A stretch of 64,000 nucleotides of DNA from Phascolarctobacterium sp. (lineage in GTDB: Bacteria > Bacillota > Negativicutes > Acidaminococcales > Acidaminococcaceae), in NCBI GenBank assembly GCA_020024105.1, contig JAHHUH010000006.1:1-64000 (forward strand), read 5' to 3'. Positions 24,269 through 31,875 of the stretch are shown piece after piece. Both the position numbers and the translations under genes were made by a program. Each line of letters starts with the position of its first letter. The stretch's first letter is position 1. The notes beneath the pieces were generated by a model. The model was not told where the DNA came from and ran no database searches. It saw only the letters and a program-made list of their open reading frames with translations.

Positions 24269-25258
24269 TTAACTTTTTCTTAAGAGAACTAACTTTTTCT
24301 GTTTTTCTATGGCTTCTTTTATATTTTTTACAGTATACACCCGTGTACCATTTAATATGCATTTTCTCATTATTATTCTGCAAACATTTTCTACATCTGA
24401 ATGTGAAAAAAAATCTGTATCTTTTAAAAATTGTTTAAACGTATAATTAGGACCATTAAATAGACGTAATTTAGAATTAAACAATTTTATTTTCTCAATA
24501 TCTGAAGGTAAATCAAATCGAAGCGTTGTATCAAACCTACGCCATATAGCATAATCTAAAGAAGATTCATAATTGGTAGCAGCTACTATTAATGACTGCC
24601 CCTTAAAATTATCTATTTGTTGTAAAAATGTATTAACTACCCTCTTTATTTCTCCGTGTTCACTTTCATCACTCCTGCTACGTCCAATAGCATCAAATTC
24701 ATCAAAAAATATTACAAAACTATCATTTTTAGCCAGTTCAAAAACCTTTCTAATATTGCTTGCCGTCTCACCTAGATAAGAAGAAACCAGAGCATCAAAC
24801 CTAACATACATCAAAGGTATACCTATTTCAGTAGCTAGCGCTTTAGCACATAAAGTTTTCCCACAACCAGGTGGACCATAAAATAAAATTCTGCTTGTAG
24901 GTGGTACTCCATTGCTAACCAAGACATCCCAATTACAAAACTCTAATAAAATCTCCTTTAACTCTGCCGTTTTCTCATCTGACAAAATCAAATCATCAAA
25001 ACATTTTTCTGAATAAATAATATCAACCAATCTATTATCTTTTTCTTCATTAAAATTGTTAATATGTTCCATATAGGACATTAGAGCAGTGTCGTGTTTC
25101 TTTGACATTCTTAAAACTCGTTCTAAATCATTTGCTAAAATAACATGGTTTTTTTTTCTTTCATCAGCAATTATTTCATTTGCTACTTTTAAAAACAATT
25201 TTTTATCATTACTAATAAAACTACTAAATAATTTTTTTATTAAATCTGCTCTAGCCAT
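24269..25258 (-). CDS. AAA+ ATPase, IetA-like
   Basis: A 329-residue ATPase of the classic AAA (spastin/FtsH-like) clade. An N-terminal helical region (1-85) precedes Walker A GPPGCGKT (128-135), the pore-loop segment SSYLGETASNIRKVFELA, Walker B FVIFFDEFDAIG (181-192), and an arginine-finger region DYAIWRRFD (235-243). It is the first gene of the pair, with AAAGGGAG nine bases before the ATG, and the partner protease follows by 23 bases. In IetAS systems the ATPase acts with, or restrains, the protease. AT-rich codon use matches the protease and differs from surrounding genes. Confidence 0.87.
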   Translation of the reverse strand: MARADLIKKLFSSFISNDKKLFLKVANEIIADERKKNHVILANDLERVLRMSKKHDTALMSYMEHINNFNEEKDNRLVDIIYSEKCFDDLILSDEKTAELKEILLEFCNWDVLVSNGVPPTSRILFYGPPGCGKTLCAKALATEIGIPLMYVRFDALVSSYLGETASNIRKVFELAKNDSFVIFFDEFDAIGRSRSDESEHGEIKRVVNTFLQQIDNFKGQSLIVAATNYESSLDYAIWRRFDTTLRFDLPSDIEKIKLFNSKLRLFNGPNYTFKQFLKDTDFFSHSDVENVCRIIMRKCILNGTRVYTVKNIKEAIEKQKKLVLLRKS

Positions 25259-25830
25259 ACCATATTTCTCCCTTTTACCATTAAGTAATTTTTAAAATGT
25301 AATGCATAAATTTCGCTACAATAAATTTACTATACTAATAATAAATTAGGTTTAGTATGACTTCATCTAGATATTATTGTGAAAATTTATGTTCAATATT
25401 CTTTATTATTTTTTATAACCTAATAATCTTTTGCTTTTCAAAACAGATATCTCTTTATATATGCATTGTAGCATATGCTATGACTATTGACAAACAAAAA
25501 CATCAGTCAAATCTTTAATTAGTTTATCTTATATTATAGAAAATATTTTATTCTCTTTTACTTTTAATAAACTAATCTAAAAATTATTTATTTGAATTTT
25601 ACACTATATGTTCACTTTTTTTAATATAATTGAATTATTTTTATGGGTAAAGGGCAACAGCTAGCATAGCTACTCCACCCAAGCAGGCACGTAATCTGCG
25701 TCTTCAAGCAATAACGTATTTTCAAGCAAACACCTAAGAGGTCCCTTGACCTGCCTTAGTAGTGATAGTTACGTATTCTTTCAGAATGAATGGAGTCTTT
25801 AATCCTTACTCAACAGAACTATATAACGAA

Positions 25831-25858
25831 AAGGAGCAGCCCACCAGGACTGCTCCTT
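25831..25858 (-). terminator. Terminator-like hairpin, leftward
   Basis: Nine-bp stem AAGGAGCAG / CTGCTCCTT; the minus strand continues TTTTCGTT. It lies on the far side of the HAD gene, about 175 bases past its stop. Confidence 0.55.
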
Positions 25859-25881
25859 CCATTACTACCCGCTCCATTATT

Positions 25882-25923
25882 GGACAAGGTCGTGCCTACC
25901 ATGTACACTAAGCAACCTTGTCC
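25882..25923 (+). terminator. Terminator-like hairpin, rightward
   Basis: Nine-bp stem GGACAAGGT / ACCTTGTCC with a 24-base loop, followed on the plus strand by TATTTTTT. No rightward gene precedes it. Confidence 0.45.
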
Positions 25924-26032
25924 TATTTTTTATGGAACTATATTTTTTGCCAAGCAGCTTTAGCTATGTTGAGAAACCTAAAGTAACAGGACTACTTCCT
26001 CTTTCGTCTACTCACTCCAGCTTTCCTAAGCC

Positions 26033-26863
26033 TTACTTTTTATAGCTTTCCATTTCCGCCACTGCTTCTATTTTCTTAATAATGGATTTCACAATGGTTT
26101 CCATATCACTACCCTCACTATAATCCGCAGGCAGCGCATAGTTCACCCGGTCGTCCTTAACCAGCTCCTGCACTACCCCACTTCCCTTTTCTGGATTATA
26201 AACGGCAATGGATTGGCCGCCATTAGCCTTCACCAGCTTCATGCAGGGAACATCGGTAAATCCATCACCAATATAAATCATATTTCGGAATGGCACCCTG
26301 CGCTCGTCCTCAGGGAGATAATGATTCAATTTATCCGCACTTTTACTGTCAATCTCCAGTACGCCCTTGTTAATCCGAAAGAGGAACTGTGTTTTAGCAG
26401 TGTAATTGACGGCAAATTTGGGCCATTGAATTATTCCATTGTAATCGTACATAAATTCGCATGCATATATCTTCTTAAAGTATTTGGCGACAGCAGTACC
26501 CTCAATTATTTCTTTGATACCCGAAGAAACTATATAGTGTTCGATGCGTACCCCCTGCTTTTTACCATATTTATTAATCCGCTTAAACCAGGTATCCACA
26601 CCATCGAAGAACTCCACATCCTTGCCCAGCTTATTGAATTTCTTTCTGGTAATGCGAATTTTACTTTCCTTACATTTTTCTACCATCTTGAACATATAGG
26701 CAAGAATATTATCCATCTGCTGCTCATCAGTCAGATCTCCCACCTCTTTCCAAAAGGAGATAGCATCCATGCCCACACCGGGTATGAAGCCATATTCCTG
26801 CATATCCTTAGTACAGAGGGTTTTATCAAAATCATACATTAACGCGACAATGGGTTTCTTCAT
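26033..26863 (-). CDS. HAD-superfamily hydrolase
   Basis: A 276-residue cytoplasmic protein with the HAD fold: motif I MYDFDKTLC (nucleophile Asp and +2 Asp), motif II in YIVSSGIKEII, and the C-terminal YIGDGFTDVPCM motif with the Mg-binding aspartates. The helical insert between motif I and II places it near the phosphoserine-phosphatase-like group. The ATG at 26863 is chosen for GGAAGTAGGGAC before it rather than the ATG six codons upstream. Substrate unknown. Monocistronic by spacing; it sits between the AT-rich island and an unknown membrane protein. Confidence 0.85.
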   Translation of the reverse strand: MKKPIVALMYDFDKTLCTKDMQEYGFIPGVGMDAISFWKEVGDLTDEQQMDNILAYMFKMVEKCKESKIRITRKKFNKLGKDVEFFDGVDTWFKRINKYGKKQGVRIEHYIVSSGIKEIIEGTAVAKYFKKIYACEFMYDYNGIIQWPKFAVNYTAKTQFLFRINKGVLEIDSKSADKLNHYLPEDERRVPFRNMIYIGDGFTDVPCMKLVKANGGQSIAVYNPEKGSGVVQELVKDDRVNYALPADYSEGSDMETIVKSIIKKIEAVAEMESYKK

Positions 26864-27032
26864 GTCCCTACTTCCTTTCATCCGCTATCTTACAGCTTTA
26901 ATAATTTTTGTCAAGTCAGTTTAGCAGGTAGAATATCTAATGGCTTGAACAACACCACCAGCGTAAAGGCATACAGCTTCTTATCCTAAGCCATGATCAA
27001 GCCCTACTACCATATGCTAAAGGCCGTTCTAT

Positions 27033-27692
27033 TTACCTGATGCCACTATAATCTGTTTGAGGATAGTCCTCCATAAAGCTATATGTGCCGGTATAATGGT
27101 GTTTACTACCGGACAGGTCAACCTTGATATATTTTCTCATCGGCACCTCAACCAGCTCCTGCACATCCTGCGGCAAGGAGTACAGCTCCTTAAAAACCTT
27201 TTCGTTAATTCTATTAATCTTATGGGATTGGCTTTCCAATTCCTCCCATATATAGGAGTTACCCTGCCTGCTCTTGGCCCTATCTAGATATTCCATGAAC
27301 ATCTTATATTCAAAACTGTTGTCTTTGGCTATTTCTTTTACTCTATCATAAGCATATAGACATCTTCTAAAATCTTCAGGGTATTTATCTGCCAAAGTTT
27401 TAATAACCTGACCCCTTTCAGTGAAGGTATCAGCCATAAAGATCCTGTTACCCTCCAGGACAAAATACTCCCTTTGGATTTTTGAACTACCCTCTAAAGC
27501 AAAATCAAGATAAGCAAATCCATTGGCTTTATTGATGGTATATTCGTATTGGTCCACACTATTATTGTATTTATAACTAACCAGCTTATAAGCTTCTATC
27601 TCACCCGTTTCCTTAAGCAGGAGCATTGCTATTATTCCCATATAGACAACCAGAACGATACCTACCATCCCTAGCAAAAGCTTTTTAATCAT
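27033..27692 (-). CDS. Membrane-anchored protein of unknown function
   Basis: A 219-residue protein with one N-terminal hydrophobic segment (KLLLGMVGIVLVVYMGIIAM, residues 4-23) that would act as signal anchor; the rest is hydrophilic and probably outside the membrane. It is rich in Tyr and charged residues (YEYTINKANGFAYLDFAL, YPEDFRRCLYAYDRVKEIA). AGGAGG precedes the ATG at normal spacing, so it is likely a real gene. I do not recognise the family. Confidence 0.65.
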   Translation of the reverse strand: MIKKLLLGMVGIVLVVYMGIIAMLLLKETGEIEAYKLVSYKYNNSVDQYEYTINKANGFAYLDFALEGSSKIQREYFVLEGNRIFMADTFTERGQVIKTLADKYPEDFRRCLYAYDRVKEIAKDNSFEYKMFMEYLDRAKSRQGNSYIWEELESQSHKINRINEKVFKELYSLPQDVQELVEVPMRKYIKVDLSGSKHHYTGTYSFMEDYPQTDYSGIR

Positions 27693-27851
27693 AGGTCTAC
27701 CTCCTCACCAGGCTACCCAACACAGCATGGTAACCAGCCACCTAAAATAATTTTAACTCTAGGTTTAGTATTCTCCAAAAAGAAGTTTAATCCTACTAAA
27801 TTATACACTACAAGTTACTAATATCTCACTAATAGCTTCCATATAAACGAC

Positions 27852-27890
27852 AAAAAGACCAGCTCATCTTCGAGCTGGTCTTATTTTTTT
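27852..27890 (-). terminator. Terminator downstream of CRISPR array 2
   Basis: Eleven-bp stem AAGACCAGCTC / GAGCTGGTCTT with a six-base loop, flanked by an A-run on the left (Ts on the minus strand) and ATTTTTTT on the right, so it could act in both directions. It sits directly at the leader-distal end of the array. Confidence 0.75.
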
Positions 27891-28210
27891 ACATACCGCA
27901 AGCGGTAATTACATTTGCAAGGAAATGAAAAAAGTCTTAGTTGTACTTATGGCCATTACGTCACAATACCGCAAGCGGTAATCACATTTGCAAGTTTAAA
28001 ATCGTAGACGATGGAAGTGCTGATCAATATAGTCACAATACCGCAAGCGGTAATCACATTTGCAAGACAGCGATCGTTACGTCGATATCGAAACCGGCGA
28101 AATCGTCACAATACCGCAAGCGGTAATCACATTTGCAAGCTTAGATTTTATTGCTGATAATCCCCATTTACCACGGTCACAATACCGCAAGCGGTAATCA
28201 CATTTGCAAG
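27887..28210 (-). CRISPR. CRISPR array 2 (five repeats, four spacers)
   Basis: Four identical 35-base repeats at 27960-27994, 28032-28066, 28105-28139 and 28176-28210 start GTCACAATACCGC and end CATTTGCAAG on the plus strand. A fifth, degenerate copy ends at 27921 (missing one A and carrying one C-to-T change). Spacers are 38, 37, 38 and 36 bases and differ from each other. The repeat has a TACCGC-AA-GCGGTA dyad. Read leftward it ends ATTGTGAC, similar to the 8-base handles of class 1 systems; handle and spacer length suggest type I or III, but this is inference. No cas genes are within the window. Confidence 0.93.
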
Positions 28211-28565
28211 AGCAGGCCTCAAAACCCGCTCCCATAGCGGCTCTATAAGCCACTTTAGGAAAACCAAACATATTTTTCTTTATTTCCCACGAAATCAGGC
28301 CTTTTTGCCATTATTTCCCACAGGGAAAATACGTCTCCGGCCAGTATTCACCAGCCTTAAGAGTACCTTAGGAAAACCTCATTTGGTTAACTTGCACTCG
28401 ACGAACAAAATTCAGTATCTCACACGACTGCGCAAATTTCGTCTTAACCACAGTTATAGGCAGTGCTCATAAATACTGTTCAGTAAACAAAACTGCCTAT
28501 CACACCTATATTATAATATGCTTTACCATAACAGTCAAGCTTCCTTTTTAGCAATGCCTAAGGAC
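28211..28565 (-). promoter_or_regulatory. CRISPR leader 2 with internal promoter
   Basis: About 350 bases nearly identical to the leader of array 1. The promoter is TTGACT (28533-28538), exactly 17 bases, TATAAT (28510-28515), firing leftward through the leader into the array. The leader itself repeats a motif GGTTTTCCTAA twice and GTGGGAAATAA twice. Identity with leader 1 is highest next to the repeat, as expected for the adaptation-relevant leader end. Confidence 0.8.
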
Positions 28566-28619
28566 CATAAGCGGCCCTTTTTTATCTCTTTTACTTCGTA
28601 GCAGCACCATCTGCCAGCC

Positions 28620-29231
28620 CTACCGGGATACCTCCAGACCAGCCGCCGCCAAGGCCCGTATTACCTTGGGAAAGCTCTGCAGCTCCCGCCTAAAGTCCCC
28701 ATCCGTCAGCATTTCTACCGTCATGTTCTTGTAGACAACCTTCACCCTCATGCTGGCAAGAAACCTTTCCAGCTCCTCCCCTTCTACCTGACGTACCTGC
28801 GCCAGCTGTAGCACCTGTGCCAGCATTTTTTCCAAGGTTTCCTCATAGGCCTTGACTATAGCAATGGCATAAGCAGCCTTAAACTGCTCCACCTCCTCGT
28901 TCAGACAGGTTAGCTCCCTGATCAGGGCAGGCTTTTCCTCCATTAGCAGCATACTACCAAAGCTGTTCAACCTAAAGGAATAGGTCCGCCTAAGCCCCTC
29001 CAGCCGATAAACCAGCCTATCCGCCGCCTATACCACAGGAGACCTGCGTTCAAAAATTTTCCAGGTGGTCAGCTCCGACCGTCCGGACCCCTTTAGCGCC
29101 AGCAGCTCCGCCGGTAGCCTGGCCCTACGATTGGATAAATCCAGATGAATGGCCGACAACTCCACAAACTGCAGCACCCGCATCCACGCCAATAATTCTC
29201 TTTCCCCGTTAAAATCAGCCTTCACCATCAT
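28620..29231 (-). pseudogene. Unknown gene split by an in-frame amber codon
   Basis: Two open segments, 29231-29031 and 29027-28620, lie in the same frame and are separated only by a TAG at 29028-29030 (…ERRSPVV-stop-AADRLVYRLEGL…). Read through, they give about 203 residues: an N-terminal part with LLAWMRVLQFVELSAIHLDL and a C-terminal helical part with long heptad-like stretches (ELTCLNEEVEQFKAAYAIAI). The second segment has no good start of its own. A point nonsense mutation or sequencing error is the simplest reading. I do not recognise the family. Start is an ATG cluster after GCGGGAG. Confidence 0.6.
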
Positions 29232-29361
29232 CACTCCCGCCTGCCGCCATAATCAGCCCTCCCGGTCCGATTGTCGCTCCACTATTTTCTACAGGAAGTA
29301 TACTCCAAAACTATGCTAAAATCCTGCTGACCCTACGTCCGAACAGCTCCAACTGCCAAAT

Positions 29362-29389
29362 AAAAAGGACAGTCCCTGCGGACTGTCCT
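29362..29389 (-). terminator. Terminator after dps copy A
   Basis: Nine-bp stem AGGACAGTC / GACTGTCCT; the minus strand continues with TTTTT. Nearly identical to the terminator after the second dps gene. Confidence 0.85.
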
Positions 29390-29407
29390 CAATGTAACGA
29401 TATTAGC

Positions 29408-29842
29408 TTATTTCAGCATGGATTCTAAGAACCAGATTTGTTTTTCGTAGCCTGCGATGTGGTCCTCCAGCATCATTACTACGGTGAATTCGCCAGCTGC
29501 GTCAAATTCGTTTCTTAAAGCGGTTGCCTGTTCCTTCAACAGCTTGGTATCTGCCAAAACCTCAGCAAGAACCTCTTCGCAGGAGAATTCCTTGTCAGCC
29601 ATTTCCTTTACAGTTGCCAATTCCAGATAGCCTGCCACCTTGGACACGGGCTTTTCACCCTTCATGATGATTTTTTCTGCAACCTCATCAAATTTTTCTG
29701 CCAGGTCGTCATAACGGCTTTCAGTATATTCATGAACTGCAACGAACATTTTGCCTTTTACGTTCCAGTGTAAGTCGTGGAATTTAGCGTAGAGTACTAC
29801 CAGGTTAGCCAAATACGGATTTAATTTTTCTGCAAATTTCAT
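29408..29842 (-). CDS. dps: Dps-family ferritin-like protein, copy A
   Basis: Dps/ferritin-like iron-storage and oxidative-protection protein, 144 residues forming a four-helix bundle, expected to assemble as a dodecamer. The inter-subunit ferroxidase motif is visible: NLVVLYAKFHDLHWNVKG with the key His, then DDLAEKFDEVAEKI with the acidic ligands. The protein is identical residue for residue to the copy at 33257-33691. At DNA level the 3' two-thirds are identical, while the 5' third differs at about ten sites, all silent. AAAGGAGAAT precedes the ATG. It has its own sigma-A-type promoter and a palindrome shared with the other copy. Confidence 0.92.
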   Translation of the reverse strand: MKFAEKLNPYLANLVVLYAKFHDLHWNVKGKMFVAVHEYTESRYDDLAEKFDEVAEKIIMKGEKPVSKVAGYLELATVKEMADKEFSCEEVLAEVLADTKLLKEQATALRNEFDAAGEFTVVMMLEDHIAGYEKQIWFLESMLK

Positions 29843-29918
29843 AATTCATTCTCCTTTTCTTTGTTAAGCTTTATGAGTTAATCGGCCTTGCTCAGGTCGA
29901 TTGCTTCTTTCTGTACAT

Positions 29919-29947
29919 ATTGTACTATAACACTAACAGAAAATCAA
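29919..29947 (-). promoter_or_regulatory. Promoter of dps copy A
   Basis: TTGATT (29942-29947), 17-base spacer, TACAAT (29919-29924). Confidence 0.65.
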
Positions 29948-29956
29948 TATCTGTTA

Positions 29957-29969
29957 GTGACGAAGTCAC
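29957..29969. promoter_or_regulatory. Palindrome upstream of dps A promoter
   Basis: GTGAC-GAA-GTCAC lies nine bases upstream of the -35 box. The other dps promoter has GTGAC-TAA-GTCAC at nearly the same place, so it is a candidate activator or redox-regulator site. Confidence 0.55.
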
Positions 29970-30225
29970 ATAAGAGCTGTACCCCTATTTATCCCGGTAG
30001 GAAGTAGCCGCCACCCACTGGCTCTGCAGCCGCTTAACCAGTTTTGTAGGTCAGCCACTCATTGCCCCGCCCCCATTAGCTAGTACTTACTATAACTGCA
30101 GAAGACAGCTACAAGTATTGTAAGCATACCTGTCAACTACACATTTTTACCACTTTTTAGCTAGTAAATTTAAGCTTTTGTAAACTTTTTTGAGACTTTT
30201 TGCTAAAAAAATTTTAAAATAAGCC
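29970..30225. other. Intergenic region between dps A and the T-box promoter
   Basis: About 255 bases with no gene; AT-rich from 30110 onwards. Nothing specific seen apart from the flanking promoters. Confidence 0.4.
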
Positions 30226-30254
30226 TTGACAAGTCCTTACAGGACGACTATAAT
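30226..30254 (+). promoter_or_regulatory. Consensus promoter of the T-box operon
   Basis: TTGACA (30226-30231), 17-base spacer, TATAAT (30249-30254): a perfect sigma-A consensus. The spacer contains the dyad GTCCT-TAC-AGGAC (30233-30245), a possible repressor site. Confidence 0.85.
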
Positions 30255-30280
30255 ACGGAACATCAAGTGCATAACATAAA

Positions 30281-30559
30281 TGCGATGAAGGAAAGAGTAA
30301 CTGTAAACTAAGTCACACAGAGAGTCTTCACAGTGCTGAGAGAAGATTGACCCAAATATAGTGAACATGGCTCCGGAGCGGCAGGTCGAGGCTGATAAGG
30401 CTAAGATTTGACGGGTACGCCCGTTAAAGCGCGTGGACGTTGATGGACGTCCGAGAAAGGTTTTGCGGTTCCTTATATTGTGAGGAACTATAATAGCAGA
30501 ACGAAAAGAAGTGGTACCACGACCAATGAGCTCGTCTTCTTAGGAAGACGGGCTTTTTT
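30281..30559 (+). promoter_or_regulatory. T-box riboswitch, probably methionine-specific
   Basis: Leader RNA that senses uncharged tRNA. Visible parts are the Stem I start GCGATGAAGGAAAGAGTAA, AGAGAGTC, a specifier-loop region GTGAACATGG, and the T-box element AGAAGTGGTACCACGACC at about 30508-30524. It ends in a terminator stem AGCTCGTCTTC / GAAGACGGGCT (30529-30554) followed by six Ts. The triplet at the specifier position (30367-30369) reads AUG, which would mean tRNA-Met; the loop assignment is by pattern and needs folding. The downstream transporter and O-acetylhomoserine sulfhydrylase fit methionine starvation control. Confidence 0.9.
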
Positions 30560-30586
30560 ATTTTATTCATTCTGAGGAGGATTATC

Positions 30587-31861
30587 ATGAGAACAAACAT
30601 GACAAAAAAGAAATTCAATTTAAGCGGGGCCATCCTGTTAGGCCTCATCGGCGGCATCCTATTCGGTCTGGTAATGCCTGGTCATTTTGACTGGATGCTC
30701 CCCATCGTCCAATTAGGCAGCAGCGTCTATATGAACGCTCTCCGCATGATGATCTTCCCCATGGTCTTTTGCAGCCTGGTGGTTGGCATCCAGGGCATCG
30801 GCAGTATTTCCTCCACCGGTAAGATTGGTGGACAGGCCGTACTCTACTTTGTTTTGACCACCCTGCTGGCCAGCACCCTGGGCCTATTCCTGCCGAGAGC
30901 CTTAGATTTGGGCAAGGGCGTGGAAATCCAGATGATGACCGCTACTGTGGAGCCTGCCCGCTTCACCAGCCTGGTGGATACCATCCGAAACATCATTCCG
31001 ACCAATCCCGCAGCTTCCTTCGTCCATGGTGATATGCTCCAGGTTCTGGTCTTCGCCGTTATCGTCGGCATGGCCTGCCTTTCCCTGGGAGAGGAAGCCA
31101 AGCCCGTGGTCCACTTCTTTGAAAGCCTGAACAAAATCTGCATTAAAATCGTTTCCTGGGTTATGTACTGCACTCCCTTTGGTGTCTTCTGCTCCATCAG
31201 CGCTGTAATGTATGCCAATAAAATTGATACCATCTTCGCCCTGGCCGGCGTTTTGGCAGCCCTTTATCTGACCTACTTCCTTTATACCCTGATCGTTTAC
31301 GGCGGTATTGCCAAATTCATCGGCAAGGTTTCTCTGAAAGAATTCTTCCAGACCTGCCTGCCCGCCGGTCTGAATGCCTTCGGTACCTGCTCCTCCTCCG
31401 CTTCCATTCCTTTGAGCAAGGCTAGTGCGGATAAGCTGGGCGTACCCAACGAAATTTCTTCCCTGTCCATTCCCCTGGGCGCTACCATTAATATGGACGC
31501 CGTTTCCATCCTGATGAGCTTTATGCTGGTCTTCTTCGCCAACGCCTGCGGTATTGAGCTGTCCTTCAGCACCATGCTGGTCCTGATGCTGAGCAATGCC
31601 CTGCTGAGTATTGGTGCCCCCGGTGTTCCCGGTAGTGCCATTGCCTGCTTCGCAGCCCTTTCTGCCATTGCCGGACTGCCTGCCGGAATCATGGGCGTCT
31701 ACATCAGCATCAACACCCTCTGCGACATGGGTGCTACCTGCACTAATATTTTAGGTGATGTTGCCTGCACCGTCGGCATGAAGGAAACCTGTAAGCTGGA
31801 AGAAGCTACAAAGCTTGATTTTTCTCAGGAGGAGGAAGTTCTTTCCCCCTCTGCTAACTGA
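30587..31861 (+). CDS. Dicarboxylate/amino acid:cation symporter (DAACS)
   Basis: A 424-residue sodium- or proton-coupled symporter of the glutamate-transporter fold. Family marks are the re-entrant loop CSSSASIPLS (about residues 268-277), LPLG-like SIPLGATINMD (about 294-304), and TNILGDVACTV in helix 8. The third position after INMD is A rather than the G of glutamate carriers, suggesting a substrate other than aspartate/glutamate. AGGAGGATTATC precedes the ATG. It lies just behind a T-box and directly before metY, so uptake of methionine or a sulfur amino acid precursor is a reasonable guess. TcyP cystine carriers belong to the same family. Confidence 0.85.
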   Translation: MRTNMTKKKFNLSGAILLGLIGGILFGLVMPGHFDWMLPIVQLGSSVYMNALRMMIFPMVFCSLVVGIQGIGSISSTGKIGGQAVLYFVLTTLLASTLGLFLPRALDLGKGVEIQMMTATVEPARFTSLVDTIRNIIPTNPAASFVHGDMLQVLVFAVIVGMACLSLGEEAKPVVHFFESLNKICIKIVSWVMYCTPFGVFCSISAVMYANKIDTIFALAGVLAALYLTYFLYTLIVYGGIAKFIGKVSLKEFFQTCLPAGLNAFGTCSSSASIPLSKASADKLGVPNEISSLSIPLGATINMDAVSILMSFMLVFFANACGIELSFSTMLVLMLSNALLSIGAPGVPGSAIACFAALSAIAGLPAGIMGVYISINTLCDMGATCTNILGDVACTVGMKETCKLEEATKLDFSQEEEVLSPSAN

Positions 31862-31875
31862 AAGGAGTTTTACAT

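Larger units (their letters stand above)
25259..26032. other. Intergenic DNA upstream of the IetAS-like pair
   Basis: About 770 bases with no gene. The part up to about 25630 is extremely AT-rich and must hold the promoter of the pair; an ATACTAA / TTTAGTAT dyad lies at about 25330-25360. From about 25640 the base composition returns to that of the chromosome, marking the likely island edge. Two terminator-like hairpins follow at 25831-25858 and 25882-25923. Confidence 0.5.

Noticed and set aside
27941..28126. Rightward frame across the CRISPR repeats
   Set aside because: It is made of repeat and spacer sequence; the repeated HNTASGNHICK is a by-product of the repeat.
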